Below are positions 16,675-25,475 of a stretch of DNA of 64,000 nt, in pieces. A program made the position numbers and the translations under genes. The DNA is from Echinicola shivajiensis. GTDB lineage: Bacteria > Bacteroidota > Bacteroidia > Cytophagales > Cyclobacteriaceae. The DNA lies in NCBI RefSeq assembly GCF_018642165.1, contig NZ_JAHHZM010000005.1, forward strand, positions 1 through 64,000. The letters run 5' to 3'. Within the stretch, counting starts at the first letter, position 1, and each line of letters opens with the position of its first letter. The notes under the pieces are model-generated. The model worked only from the letters and a program-made list of their open reading frames with translations. It searched no databases and was not told where the DNA came from.

Positions 16675-17477
16675 ATTGTTAAAAATTAATATTTGTAATA
16701 AAAATTATTGTTAGTATTTATATCTCGAATCCAAAATAGACTAATTGGGATGTTAGCCTTTATTTAATGTTTGTGAAGTACATAAATTAAAAGTGTCATT
16801 GATAGCTTTTTACTCTCCTCATTTGTTCTAACTTTCAGATTTAAATCTTTTAAAATAAATCTAAATTGCAAAAAATATTATTTAAAATACAAAATAGTGA
16901 TTTTAAAATATTTTTATTGAAAGTGTATATTCCAAGGTGTGAACAAGGATAGTGCAGCAAAAAGTTACATGGCACAGGGGAGGAACTTTAAAAAGTTAAG
17001 GCAATTCTATTGTTTGGTGTAGGCTAAGCTTTTTGATGATGATTATCCGTTTTCACACCAGTAGCTTTATTTCTCACGGATTCCATGGATTTCCGCTGAT
17101 CTACCTGGCGGAAGACAGGTTTAATTAATTATTTCTGTGAAATATGTGTCATTTTTGAGGGGTAATCCTTACTGGTGGAATATCAGATATACAGATTGTT
17201 TTTTTTACACCTTACTCCAAGAAATAAGGAATAGTCAAGATTAATCCTGTCAATCTCCACTTTGTTTATAAATAGGTCATTCGAAGTGCATTAATGCTTG
17301 ATAGATGGATCGGATTATTACTAAATGCTTAAAACTAATTTCAATACCTTTTTTGAGTATTAGGATAACCCAGTGATGTATATTTTTGATTGCAGTCAAA
17401 TACTGTCAAATAGCCTTTAATGGTTTTTATTTTACCCGAAAATTATAGAATTTAGACTTCTTAAAGCCCACCAAATT
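16675..17477. other. Intergenic region, 803 bp
   Basis: No gene is supported here. It holds copy A of the MITE-like repeat (17041-17196) and AT-rich DNA on either side, presumably with the promoters of the carbamoyltransferase and DUF2721 genes. No clear -7/-33 pair was found. Confidence 0.7.
17041..17196 (+). repeat. MITE-like repeat, copy A
   Basis: It starts GATTATCCGTTTTCACACCA and ends CCTTACTGGTG...GATATACAG. The first 22 bases are identical to the reverse complement of copy B (58611-58757). A shared TATTTCTCACGGATTCCA follows, and ATTTTTGAG, CCTTACTGGTG and GATATACAG occur in the same order. CACCAGTA near the left end and TACTGGTG near the right end form an inverted repeat. No ORF is inside. 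Confidence 0.75.
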
Positions 17478-17939
17478 ATGCAACTGGAACTTTCAACACC
17501 TGCACTTTTATTCTCGGCTATTACTTTGCTAATGTTGGCGTATACCAATAGGTTTTTGGCCATGGCTAGTTTGATTAGAGGATTGAATGAACGGTATAGG
17601 GAGAATCCAGAAGAAGTGCTGTTACTGGAACAATTGAAGAATTTGCGAAAGCGAGTGAATATGATCAAGAACATGCAGATTTTTGGAGTGTTAAGCTTTT
17701 TGCTGTGTGTTATTTGTATGTTTTTGATTTACCAAGAAATAAGGACAGCTGCCAATATTGTGTTTATGCTGAGCATGATTGCTTTGTTGGTTTCATTAAT
17801 GATTTCACTGATCGAGATTAATTTATCAACCAAAGCCTTGAATATAGAGCTGGGAGGAATGGAAGAGACATTTAAAAAGTCAAAAGGCCCATTTACTTTT
17901 ATGTTTAAGGAACCCAATAATCCATCTGATAATTCGTAG
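17478..17939 (+). CDS. DUF2721 family membrane protein
   Basis: The 153-residue protein has three hydrophobic segments (about 10-32, 66-85 and 91-112), with a basic linker RGLNERYRENPEE and the KRVNMIKNMQIFGVLSFLLCVICMF block seen in DUF2721. The function is unknown. The GDPD gene starts 3 bp after its stop, so the two are co-transcribed, and the threonine aldolase and RarA genes follow closely. Confidence 0.82.
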   Translation: MQLELSTPALLFSAITLLMLAYTNRFLAMASLIRGLNERYRENPEEVLLLEQLKNLRKRVNMIKNMQIFGVLSFLLCVICMFLIYQEIRTAANIVFMLSMIALLVSLMISLIEINLSTKALNIELGGMEETFKKSKGPFTFMFKEPNNPSDNS

Positions 17940-17942
17940 GGG

Positions 17943-18860
17943 ATGATTTTAAATACGCTTAATAAGTGGGGTGTCTGTTTTTTTGCCATAAGCATTATAA
18001 GCTGTTCAGGTCCATCAGAAGGCCAGAAGTCAACTGGAGAAAAACACTATTTGCAATTTTCAGATGTAAGGGCTACCAAGCAGTTTTTTAAGTGGAGTCC
18101 AGATAGGGAACCTATGGTAAGCGCCCATCGAGGGGGGAGCTATTCAGGTTATCCTGAAAACTCTATAGCGCTATTTGATTATATTTTGGATAAAACACCT
18201 TCGATTATTGAATGTGATATTTCCATGACCAAGGACTCGGTATTAGTTATGATGCATGATAATACGCTGGATCGAACAAGTACTGGTAAAGGACGGGTGG
18301 CGGATATGACATTTGATGAGATAAAAGAGTTGAGTTTAGTGGACTTGGAAGGGAAGGTGAGTGAATTCAAAATTCCCAGTCTAAGAGATGTTTTGAAATG
18401 GACCAAAGGAAAGACAGTGCTGACCTTGGATATTAAAGATAATGTTCCCTATGAACTGGTGCTAAAGGAAATTGAGGAAACCGAAACTGAAGCTTATGTA
18501 GTGTTGATTACATATAGTTTGGAGGCAGCCAAAAAACTGTTTCATTTGAATTCTGAGCTAATGCTTTCAGTTACTATAAGAAATGAAGAAGAGTGGAGCC
18601 GATTTGTGGAAACAGGTATCCCATTTGAAAATATTATAGCCTTTACCGGTTTGACAGAGAGAAGAAAATCCATCAATAAAATCCTTCATGATCATGGTGT
18701 CATTACCATTCTAGGAGTGTTGGGGAATTTAGATAAAAGAGCCATTGCTAGAGGTGACCATATTTATAGGGTGTTTGTAGAAAATGGAGCCGATATTTTG
18801 GCTACGGATAGACCGATAGAAGTGGCAAAAGTGATAAAACAGCATAATGATGAATATTGA
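17943..18860 (+). CDS. Glycerophosphodiester phosphodiesterase family lipoprotein
   Basis: The 305-residue protein has a lipoprotein signal (lipid-attached Cys at 21 in SIISC) and a GDPD TIM barrel. Catalytic residues are visible: H62 in AHRGG, E90 and D92 in IIECDIS, H105 in MMHDNTLDRTSTG, and a downstream FDEIKELSL helix. It would hydrolyse glycerophosphodiesters to glycerol 3-phosphate and an alcohol in the periplasm or at the outer membrane. It overlaps the threonine aldolase gene by 14 bp. The C-terminus (ILATDRPIEVAKVI) is complete. Confidence 0.9.
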   Translation: MILNTLNKWGVCFFAISIISCSGPSEGQKSTGEKHYLQFSDVRATKQFFKWSPDREPMVSAHRGGSYSGYPENSIALFDYILDKTPSIIECDISMTKDSVLVMMHDNTLDRTSTGKGRVADMTFDEIKELSLVDLEGKVSEFKIPSLRDVLKWTKGKTVLTLDIKDNVPYELVLKEIEETETEAYVVLITYSLEAAKKLFHLNSELMLSVTIRNEEEWSRFVETGIPFENIIAFTGLTERRKSINKILHDHGVITILGVLGNLDKRAIARGDHIYRVFVENGADILATDRPIEVAKVIKQHNDEY

Positions 18861-19863
18861 ATTAAGAAGTGACACATTTACAAAACCCACTTCTGAAATG
18901 AAGCAAGCCATGTTTGAGGCAGAAGTGGGCGATGATGTTTTTGGAGAAGATACTAGTGTAAGTCGTTTAGAGGAAAAGTTAGCTGATGTTTTTGGAATGG
19001 AAGCAGGTCTTTTTTGCCCTTCAGGAACCATGACCAATCAGATTGCTGTTAAGCTTCACACCGGTCCTCAAAAGGAAGTTATATGTCATAAAAATTCCCA
19101 TATATTTCTTTATGAGGCTGGAGGGATTATGTCCAATGCTTTTGCTTCAGTGAAGTTGTTGGAGGGAGAATTGGGGAAGGTGAATGCGGAAGATGTTAAG
19201 GAAGCAGTCAATCCATATGATGTGCATGCGGCAGAAAGTGCCTTGGTATCTTTAGAAAATACAATGAATAAAGGTGGAGGAAGTATCTATACTTTGGATG
19301 AAGTTCAATCTATTTATAAGGTCTGTAAAGAGGAAGGTTTGAAATTGCATTTGGACGGAGCTAGGATATTCAATGCACTGGTGGAAAGTAAAGAAAGTCC
19401 CAGAGATTGGGGAGGGATGTTTGATACTATTTCTGTCTGCCTTAGTAAAGGCTTGGGTTGTCCTGTGGGCTCTGTTTTATTGGGAGATAGAGAAACCATT
19501 AAAAGAGCGAGAAGAATAAGGAAATCAATGGGAGGAGGAATGCGTCAGGCGGGCTATCTGGCAGCTGCAGGTATTTATGCTTTGGAGCATCATATTGAAC
19601 GACTTGCTGAAGATCACAGGAGGGCAAAGGTTCTAGGCAACTTGTTACAACAACACCCAAATGTTTCTGAAATTCTTCCAGTGCATACTAATATTGTGAT
19701 AGCAAAGCTAGAAGGGATCAGTCCTAAGCAAATGTTGAGCGATCTTGCATCCAAGGGGATAAGGGCTGTGCAGTTTGGAAAAGATCAGGTCCGTTTTGTG
19801 ACGCATTTGGATTTTACCGATGCGCATCTGGAAGAATTTGAAAGGAAGTTTTTGCCTTCATAA
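18847..19863 (+). CDS. ltaE: Low-specificity L-threonine aldolase
   Basis: The 338-residue PLP enzyme has the N-terminal LRSDTFTKPT motif, GDDVFGED, the LHLDGARIFNAL segment and the PLP lysine K201 (CLSKGLGCPVGSVL). It cleaves threonine or allo-threonine to glycine and acetaldehyde in the cytoplasm. A second ATG directly follows the first (18850), so the start could be one codon later. Its 5' end overlaps the GDPD gene; RarA starts 32 bp after its stop. Confidence 0.92.
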   Translation: MMNIELRSDTFTKPTSEMKQAMFEAEVGDDVFGEDTSVSRLEEKLADVFGMEAGLFCPSGTMTNQIAVKLHTGPQKEVICHKNSHIFLYEAGGIMSNAFASVKLLEGELGKVNAEDVKEAVNPYDVHAAESALVSLENTMNKGGGSIYTLDEVQSIYKVCKEEGLKLHLDGARIFNALVESKESPRDWGGMFDTISVCLSKGLGCPVGSVLLGDRETIKRARRIRKSMGGGMRQAGYLAAAGIYALEHHIERLAEDHRRAKVLGNLLQQHPNVSEILPVHTNIVIAKLEGISPKQMLSDLASKGIRAVQFGKDQVRFVTHLDFTDAHLEEFERKFLPS

Positions 19864-19895
19864 AATTACCATAAATAAAAAAAAGCAGCGAGAGC

Positions 19896-21158
19896 ATGAG
19901 TCAAGAGCCATTAGCAGAAAGAATGAGGCCAAGCAAGTTGGAAGAATTGATTGGGCAGTCCCATCTTACTGCACCAAATACTTTTTTATATCGTGCCATA
20001 AAATCGGGGACGGTGCCCTCTTTGATTCTTTGGGGGCCTCCAGGGGTTGGGAAAACCACCATTGCCAATATAATTGCCAATGAGGTAAAGGCTCCTTTTT
20101 ATACGTTGAGTGCGATTAGTGCTGGGGTAAAAGATATTCGGGCTGTGATAGAAAAGGCCCGTTTTCAGCAGGGTGTTGTTTTGTTTATTGATGAGATTCA
20201 CCGGTTCAATAAATCACAGCAAGATGCCTTATTGGGGGCTGTGGAGAAAGGCCAGATCAGGTTGATAGGAGCTACCACCGAAAACCCTTCTTTTGAAGTG
20301 AATGCTGCATTGCTGTCAAGATGCCAGGTATTTACACTTAATTCTCTTGAAAGGGAAGATTTGGAGGCAATGATCACGCAGGCATTGAAGGAAGATGTTC
20401 TTTTAAAAAATAAGCAGGTAGACCTGAAAGAAACAGAGGCTTTGCTGAGATTATCGGGCGGAGATGGAAGGAAACTGTTGAACCTTTTGGAAATAGTGAT
20501 TAATGCTATTCCAGAAGATCCTGTAGTGGTGACCAATGATAAAGTTACTTCCATAGCACAGCAAAAGGTGGCGATTTATGATAAATCAGGAGAGCAGCAT
20601 TATGATATCATTTCGGCATTTATTAAGTCTATCAGGGGGTCTGATCCCAATGCGGCAGTTTATTGGCTGGCAAGGATGATTGAAGGGGGAGAGGATGTTA
20701 AGTTTATTGCCAGAAGGTTGGTGATATTGGCTTCTGAGGATATTGGGAATGCTAATCCTAATGCGCTGCTTTTAGCTACACAGTGCTTTGATGCAGTGAA
20801 AATAATAGGTTATCCTGAAGCCAGGATAATCCTTTCTCAATGTGTGACTTATTTGGCCAGTTCTGCAAAGAGTAATGCCAGTTATATGGCTATCAATAAA
20901 GCTCAGGCAATCGTACGACAGGAGGGGGATTTGCCCGTTCCTATTCATCTTAGAAATGCCCCAACTAAATTGATGAAGGATTTGAATTATGGTAAAGGGT
21001 ATAAATATGCGCACGATTACGAGGGGAATTTTGTGGACGAGGAATTTATGCCGGATAAACTAAAAGGGCAAAAGCTGTATGATCCTGGTAAAAATGCCAG
21101 AGAAAATGATCTCAGGAAAAACCTTCAAAGAATGTGGGGTAAAAAGTACGGGTACTAA
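19896..21158 (+). CDS. rarA: Replication-associated recombination protein A (AAA+ ATPase)
   Basis: The 420-residue protein starts LAERMRPSKLEELIGQSHL. It has Walker A GPPGVGKT (47-54), Walker B VVLFIDEIHRFN, the sensor segment IGATTENPSFEVN and the C-terminal MgsA domain (YDIISAFIKSIRGSDPNAAVYWLARM). The family (MgsA/RarA/WRNIP1) acts at stalled replication forks. The C-terminus (LQRMWGKKYG) is typical. It is the last gene of the DUF2721-GDPD-ltaE-rarA run and is followed by a hairpin at 21222. Confidence 0.95.
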   Translation: MSQEPLAERMRPSKLEELIGQSHLTAPNTFLYRAIKSGTVPSLILWGPPGVGKTTIANIIANEVKAPFYTLSAISAGVKDIRAVIEKARFQQGVVLFIDEIHRFNKSQQDALLGAVEKGQIRLIGATTENPSFEVNAALLSRCQVFTLNSLEREDLEAMITQALKEDVLLKNKQVDLKETEALLRLSGGDGRKLLNLLEIVINAIPEDPVVVTNDKVTSIAQQKVAIYDKSGEQHYDIISAFIKSIRGSDPNAAVYWLARMIEGGEDVKFIARRLVILASEDIGNANPNALLLATQCFDAVKIIGYPEARIILSQCVTYLASSAKSNASYMAINKAQAIVRQEGDLPVPIHLRNAPTKLMKDLNYGKGYKYAHDYEGNFVDEEFMPDKLKGQKLYDPGKNARENDLRKNLQRMWGKKYGY

Positions 21159-21221
21159 CCCGTGTGTGATTCTTCGTTTGATAATAATCTTTAGAAGGTG
21201 TTTCAAAAGGAATATAAAAAT

Positions 21222-21262
21222 AAAATGAGCGTGTCTCTATGGATTTGAGATGCTCTCATTTT
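21222..21262 (+). terminator. Hairpin after rarA
   Basis: AAAATGAG and CTCATTTT arms with an inner GTCTC/GAGAT pairing form a stem with a T/A-rich end. It is convergent with the minus-strand genes that follow, so it may act on both. Confidence 0.6.
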
Positions 21263-21301
21263 AGGAATTCTCTTTAAAAGAAATCAATATGGGGTGAGTT
21301 C

Positions 21302-21592
21302 TTATCTGTGCTTATCCGTTTTTTCACCCATGGTGACATCACCGTTTTTTCTGATTTGCATGCGGTAATACACCAATACTTCGTCAGCTCCAGCATCCAG
21401 CACTGCATCTTGGGCTTTTTTGGCAATAGCCATTAATTTGTCCTCTGGACCCTCCATTACGGTTTCAAATGGGTTGACTTCATATTTTACCCCTGAAGCT
21501 TGAATAACCTCTATAGCTTTGTCCACAAGGCTATAAGTGTCCAGTTTTTCGCTTTTAGGAACGATTTGTAATCCAAGATTGATTGATTTCAT
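21302..21592 (-). CDS. Thiamine-binding protein, MTH1187/YkoF family
   Basis: The 96-residue protein matches the small MTH1187-like family (INLGLQIVP start, VIQASGVKYEVNPFETVMEGPEDKLM, then a QDAVLDAGADEVLVYYRMQIRK helix-strand). Related proteins bind thiamine or its hydroxymethylpyrimidine precursor. It starts 18 bp after pth and is probably in the same transcript. Its physiological role is not clear from context. Confidence 0.85.
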   Translation of the reverse strand: MKSINLGLQIVPKSEKLDTYSLVDKAIEVIQASGVKYEVNPFETVMEGPEDKLMAIAKKAQDAVLDAGADEVLVYYRMQIRKNGDVTMGEKTDKHR

Positions 21593-21610
21593 ATTGGTTT
21601 GATTTAATGG

Positions 21611-22171
21611 TTAATCGTTGAATTGGCTCATGGTCATGTTAATACCAATGGTACAAAATCCTTTGATCATGTCTATAGCTTTGTCCATGATCATTGGTAA
21701 TTCATCTACTTCAGATTGTGACCATCTACCCAATACATAATCTACTTGTCTGCCTTTGGGATAATCATCACCTATACCGAAGCGCAATCTAGGGTAATTT
21801 TGCCCCCCCGTTACCTCTTCAATATTTTTTAATCCATTATGGCCTGCTGAGGACCCTTTGGCCCTTAAACGTAATTTTCCAAACGGAATGGCCACATCAT
21901 CCACAATTACCAATACGTTTTCCTTAGGGACTTTCAGTTCCTTCATCCAGAAATTCATGGCCTTTCCACTTAAGTTCATATAAGTGGTAGGTTTGATCAT
22001 GTGGATATTTCTTCCCTTGAATTTATATTCCGCAGTGAAAGCCAATCTATTGCTTTTCCAAGAAAGTCCTTCTTGATCAGCTAGCCTGTCAAGGGTGAGG
22101 AATCCAATATTGTGTCGAGTAAGTTCATATTCAGGGCCAATATTGCCCAGTCCTATAATCAGATACTTCAT
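21611..22171 (-). CDS. pth: Peptidyl-tRNA hydrolase
   Basis: The 186-residue protein has the pattern of bacterial Pth: IGLGNIGPEYELTRHNIGF with catalytic H20, KPTTYMNLSGKA, VDDVAIPFGKLRLR with the catalytic Asp, and GSSAGHNGLKNI. It frees tRNA from prematurely released peptidyl-tRNA in the cytoplasm. It lies downstream of rplY, separated by a terminator, an order common in bacteria (prs, ctc/rplY, pth). Confidence 0.96.
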   Translation of the reverse strand: MKYLIIGLGNIGPEYELTRHNIGFLTLDRLADQEGLSWKSNRLAFTAEYKFKGRNIHMIKPTTYMNLSGKAMNFWMKELKVPKENVLVIVDDVAIPFGKLRLRAKGSSAGHNGLKNIEEVTGGQNYPRLRFGIGDDYPKGRQVDYVLGRWSQSEVDELPMIMDKAIDMIKGFCTIGINMTMSQFND

Positions 22172-22204
22172 GGTGTGTTTTTGTAGATGTACTGGTCAAA
22201 ATAA

Positions 22205-22238
22205 AAAATCCCACCGGCAAATTAGCCGGTAGGATTTT
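22205..22238 (-). terminator. Terminator of prs-rplY
   Basis: The 14-bp stem (AAAATCCCACCGGC / GCCGGTAGGATTTT, one mismatch) is followed on the minus strand by a T-run. It lies between the rplY stop and the pth start, so pth needs its own promoter or read-through. Confidence 0.85.
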
Positions 22239-22262
22239 ATTAGTTTTTGACTGAAACTTGAA

Positions 22263-22850
22263 TTAAGCTTCAGTTTCTTCAGTATTTTTCTTACCTCTAA
22301 GTGCTCTAGGAATACCGATGGTAGCGATAGAAACATTAGGGCTAGTAAGGACTTCAAATCCTTCAACTTTAACCTCAGCAACTTTCACAGATTTACCAAG
22401 GTCCAAGTGGCTGATAGAAACAGGGATAGAATCTGGAAGGTCTTTCGCAAAACCTTTAACAGTAAGCGTTCTGGCTTTTAATTCTAATTTACCCCCTTTA
22501 AGGATACCCGGAGAAGATCCTGTGATCTCCACTGGAATGTCCATTTTGATGGCTTTATCTTCACTGTAGGCAAGGAAGTCAGCGTGTAGCAAAGTCTCAC
22601 TTACTGGGTGGAATTGTGCTTCACGAAGAATAGCTTTTACCTTAGTGCCTTCAATGTTAAGGTCAACAGTGTGAACCTCAGGAGTGTAGATCAGCTCCTT
22701 GAAAAGGATAGCTGGTGAATAGAAGTGGATTTGCTCTTTAAGTCCTGGTCCGTAAACCACGCAAGGTACATTTCCTTCTTCACGGATTTGAGTCAATTCC
22801 GACTTGTCGAGATTTGCTCTTTTAAACCCTATAATCTCTAACGATTTCAT
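22263..22850 (-). CDS. rplY: 50S ribosomal protein L25 / general stress protein Ctc
   Basis: The 195-residue protein has the N-terminal 5S rRNA-binding L25 domain (GFKRANLDKSELTQIREEGNVPCVVYGP) and the extra C-terminal TL5/CTC beta domain, ending in an acidic tail (KKNTEETEA). It binds 5S rRNA in the large subunit. It starts 41 bp after prs on the same strand, and a strong terminator follows. Confidence 0.95.
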   Translation of the reverse strand: MKSLEIIGFKRANLDKSELTQIREEGNVPCVVYGPGLKEQIHFYSPAILFKELIYTPEVHTVDLNIEGTKVKAILREAQFHPVSETLLHADFLAYSEDKAIKMDIPVEITGSSPGILKGGKLELKARTLTVKGFAKDLPDSIPVSISHLDLGKSVKVAEVKVEGFEVLTSPNVSIATIGIPRALRGKKNTEETEA

Positions 22851-22891
22851 AATCTAGAATATATAAGTGTATGATAAATTAAAATTCTCTT

Positions 22892-23824
22892 TTAAATAAA
22901 CAGGGCACTAATAGAATCATTTCCTGTTACGGCATGAATGGCTTTTGCGAATAAATCAGCCACAGTCAATACCTTGATTTTTGAAGACTCTCTGGCCAAA
23001 GGAATACTATCGGTAACCACCAATTCCTCCAGGACAGAGTTTTCAACGTTTTCATAGGCCTTTCCTGATAAAACACCATGAGTGGCAATTGCTCTAACAG
23101 AATTTGCGCCCTTGTCCAGTAGCATCTGGGCAGCTTTGCAAATTGTTCCTGCAGTATCCACCATGTCATCTACCAGGACTACATCTTTTCCTTCTACCTC
23201 ACCTATTACTTGCATTGAGGCCACTTCATTGGCCCTCTTACGGTGCTTGTCACAAACAACCATCTCAACTTCAAAATGCTTGGCATAAGCTCTAGCTCTT
23301 CCAACGCCTCCCACATCAGGAGAAGCAAAGATAAGATTGTCACCTAAGCCCAGGCTTTTCAAATAGGGCACAAAAATAGCTGATCCATTTAAATGATCCA
23401 AAGGAATGTCAAAAAATCCTTGGATTTGGCCAGCATGCAAATCACAAGTCATGATCCTGTCAGCACCGGCAGAGGTGATCATATTGGCGATCAGCTTAGC
23501 GGCAATGGAAACTCGAGGCCTGTCTTTCCTGTCCTGTCTGGCATATCCAAAGTATGGAACTACTGCACAAACTTTATAGGCACTGGCCCTTTTAGCAGCA
23601 TCAATCATCAGACATAACTCTAGAAGATTGTCAGCATTAGGGTTCGTAGACTGGATAAGGAATACATGGCATCCCCGTACAGATTCATCGAAACTAGGAG
23701 ACATTTCACCATCACTGAATTTGGATAGTGTTAATTTTCCTAATTCCTGACCATAGTTGGTGGCAATTGATTCTGCAAGTTTTTTAGTATTTGTTCCAGC
23801 AAAGAGTTTAACCTCAGGCATCAT
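22892..23824 (-). CDS. prs: Ribose-phosphate pyrophosphokinase
   Basis: The 310-residue protein has the class I signatures: KLFAGTNTKKLAE, FSDGEMSPSFDESVRG, ARQDRKDRPRVSIAAKL (ATP loop) and the PRPP-binding loop VVLVDDMVDTAGT. It makes PRPP from ribose 5-phosphate and ATP for nucleotide, His and Trp synthesis. Two adjacent ATG codons allow a start at 23824 or 23821. It is first in an operon with rplY. Confidence 0.96.
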   Translation of the reverse strand: MMPEVKLFAGTNTKKLAESIATNYGQELGKLTLSKFSDGEMSPSFDESVRGCHVFLIQSTNPNADNLLELCLMIDAAKRASAYKVCAVVPYFGYARQDRKDRPRVSIAAKLIANMITSAGADRIMTCDLHAGQIQGFFDIPLDHLNGSAIFVPYLKSLGLGDNLIFASPDVGGVGRARAYAKHFEVEMVVCDKHRKRANEVASMQVIGEVEGKDVVLVDDMVDTAGTICKAAQMLLDKGANSVRAIATHGVLSGKAYENVENSVLEELVVTDSIPLARESSKIKVLTVADLFAKAIHAVTGNDSISALFI

Positions 23825-23866
23825 GTATGTTTTTGTTGTGGGAATAGTTATGATAATGTTTCACCA

Positions 23867-23874
23867 CAAAGATA
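23867..23874 (-). promoter_or_regulatory. Candidate -7 box for prs-rplY
   Basis: On the minus strand TATCTTTG matches TAnnTTTG, 43 bp before the prs start. A clear TTTG -33 box is not seen. Confidence 0.4.
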
Positions 23875-24026
23875 GAAAAAAAGGTTGAACTGCTAATAAA
23901 AGGATTGAGCTTAAAGATTCAATCTCCGAACATATTGACCATGTTATTATTGTAATGTTAACTGTATATTTAAAAATGTTAACATAAGGATAACATTAGT
24001 AGGGCCTTAAAGAAAGATAAACCATA

Positions 24027-24034
24027 TACTTTTG
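24027..24034 (+). promoter_or_regulatory. Candidate -7 box for the porin gene
   Basis: TACTTTTG fits TAnnTTTG and would place the transcript start about 107 bp before the ATG, leaving a long leader. No -33 box was found. Confidence 0.35.
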
Positions 24035-24147
24035 CGCCCTGATATTAGAAATTAATTCACCATCTGCTATATTATTGCCAAAGAAATGCAAGGAATCTTA
24101 GGTAATAAAAGTCGGCAAAATTCTATCTTTAAAAAAAAGTAATTCTT

Positions 24148-25362
24148 ATGGAATTAAGGAAGGCCATTGCCTTATTTATCCTAGTCGCTACGATTACGGT
24201 AAATGCCAATGCTGTGCAAACTAAAGAAAATGATTCTACCAAAGTAGACATTCAATATACCTCAAAAGGTTTTCAATTTACAAGCCCTGATAGTAAATAT
24301 AGACTTCAGATTGGTGGGCGACTTCAATTTAGATATGCTTATCCAGGAGACCAGGACCCTGTGACATTTGATGATTTCGAGGAGCAAACCAGAAATATTT
24401 TTAAAATCAACAGGGCCAGACTTAAGGTAGGAGGATTTGCTCACCAGCCTTGGTTAAAGTATTATTTTGAGTATGAACTAAGCTCAAATAGGCTGTTGAA
24501 CTTTGAGGTGATGGTCGAAAAGTATAAATGGCTTAGTTTCAGAGCGGGACAGTGGAAAGTGGATTATTCTAGGGAAAGATCCATTTCCAGTGGTAAACAA
24601 CAAATGCTCGAGCGCTCTATTATTAACAGACCATTTACACTGGATAGGCAGCAAGGTGTGTCTGCTTATGGACGTGTGGATCAGGGTAACTTATTAGATT
24701 TTAATTATAGCCTTTCAATATTGACCGGTAGTGGTCGAGGGGCAAGGGATAATGATGATCGGCATCTAATGTATGTGGGGAAAGTTTATTGGAATTTTCT
24801 TGGAGATGGTGTAGATATGTCTGGTTCAGATATCGATTATCTGGATAAGCCTCAGGCTTCCATTGCAGTAGCTGGAGCTACCAATACGAGTATGTACACT
24901 AGGTTTTCTTCGAGTGGGGGAGGAGATTTGGAAGGTTATGAAGATATTGGTCAGCCAGGGCAATATCAGGTAGACCAGTATGTGATAGAATCGGCATTTG
25001 AATATAAAGGATTTAGTTGGCAGAGTGAGTATCATCAAAAAAGAATAAAAGATACTAGAGGCTGGGCAGCTGATCATTATTTGTGGGGCTATTATGGTCA
25101 AGGCGGTTATATCTTTAACCACAATGGAGGAACGCACAAGGGTACTTTGATGGAAGTGGCTGGAAGGTATGCATATTATAGACCAGACAAAGCAATACCA
25201 AGGAATTCAACGGAAGAATATGCGCTTGCATTCAATATGTTTTTTGATGGCCATAGGAGTAAACTGACTACTGATGTCACCTATTTTGACTTTGATAGAG
25301 GGTCAATGGATAGAAGGGCATCAAGTTGGAGGGTAAGAGTGCAGTATGATTTCTCTTTCTAA
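24148..25362 (+). CDS. Phosphate-selective-porin-like outer membrane porin (OprO/OprP family)
   Basis: The 404-residue protein has a signal peptide (1-22, ANA), the segment GFQFTSPDSKYRLQIGGRLQFRY and alternating beta strands to a C-terminal aromatic residue (VRVQYDFSF), as in OprP-type barrels. FKINRARLKVGGFAHQPWLKYYFEYE is typical of the Bacteroidota branch. The substrate may be phosphate or another anion, but the family name does not prove this. It is a monocistronic unit with a strong terminator. It lies 2.4 kb from the phosphoester locus, which may or may not be meaningful. Confidence 0.85.
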   Translation: MELRKAIALFILVATITVNANAVQTKENDSTKVDIQYTSKGFQFTSPDSKYRLQIGGRLQFRYAYPGDQDPVTFDDFEEQTRNIFKINRARLKVGGFAHQPWLKYYFEYELSSNRLLNFEVMVEKYKWLSFRAGQWKVDYSRERSISSGKQQMLERSIINRPFTLDRQQGVSAYGRVDQGNLLDFNYSLSILTGSGRGARDNDDRHLMYVGKVYWNFLGDGVDMSGSDIDYLDKPQASIAVAGATNTSMYTRFSSSGGGDLEGYEDIGQPGQYQVDQYVIESAFEYKGFSWQSEYHQKRIKDTRGWAADHYLWGYYGQGGYIFNHNGGTHKGTLMEVAGRYAYYRPDKAIPRNSTEEYALAFNMFFDGHRSKLTTDVTYFDFDRGSMDRRASSWRVRVQYDFSF

Positions 25363-25416
25363 GTATTTGATTTATAATTGTATGTGGTCTTGAAAAAGGC
25401 TCGGAAATTGGCTAAT

Positions 25417-25459
25417 TTTAAAAATGCCAGTGCAGGTTTGCTGTGCTGGCATTTTTAAA
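25417..25459 (+). terminator. Terminator of the porin gene
   Basis: The perfect 14-bp arms TTTAAAAATGCCAG / CTGGCATTTTTAAA end in T-rich sequence. Because the stem covers 25443, an ORF start there is ruled unlikely and the next gene is placed at 25476. Confidence 0.85.
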
Positions 25460-25475
25460 TTTAACCCACATAGCC

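Larger units (their letters stand above)
23825..24147. other. Divergent intergenic region, 323 bp
   Basis: It separates prs (minus) from the porin gene (plus). It is AT-rich and holds candidate -7 boxes for both genes (23867-23874 and 24027-24034). No small ORF or RNA gene is supported. Confidence 0.6.

Noticed and set aside
21302-21325. Sequence resembling the repeat end (CTTATCCGTTTTTTCACC) at the end of the thiamine-binding protein gene
   Set aside because: It encodes the normal C-terminus of the protein and has no second arm, so I count it as chance similarity.
25443-25475. Longer start for the DUF5996 gene
   Set aside because: The start lies inside the perfect terminator of the porin gene and the extra 11 residues do not fit the family.
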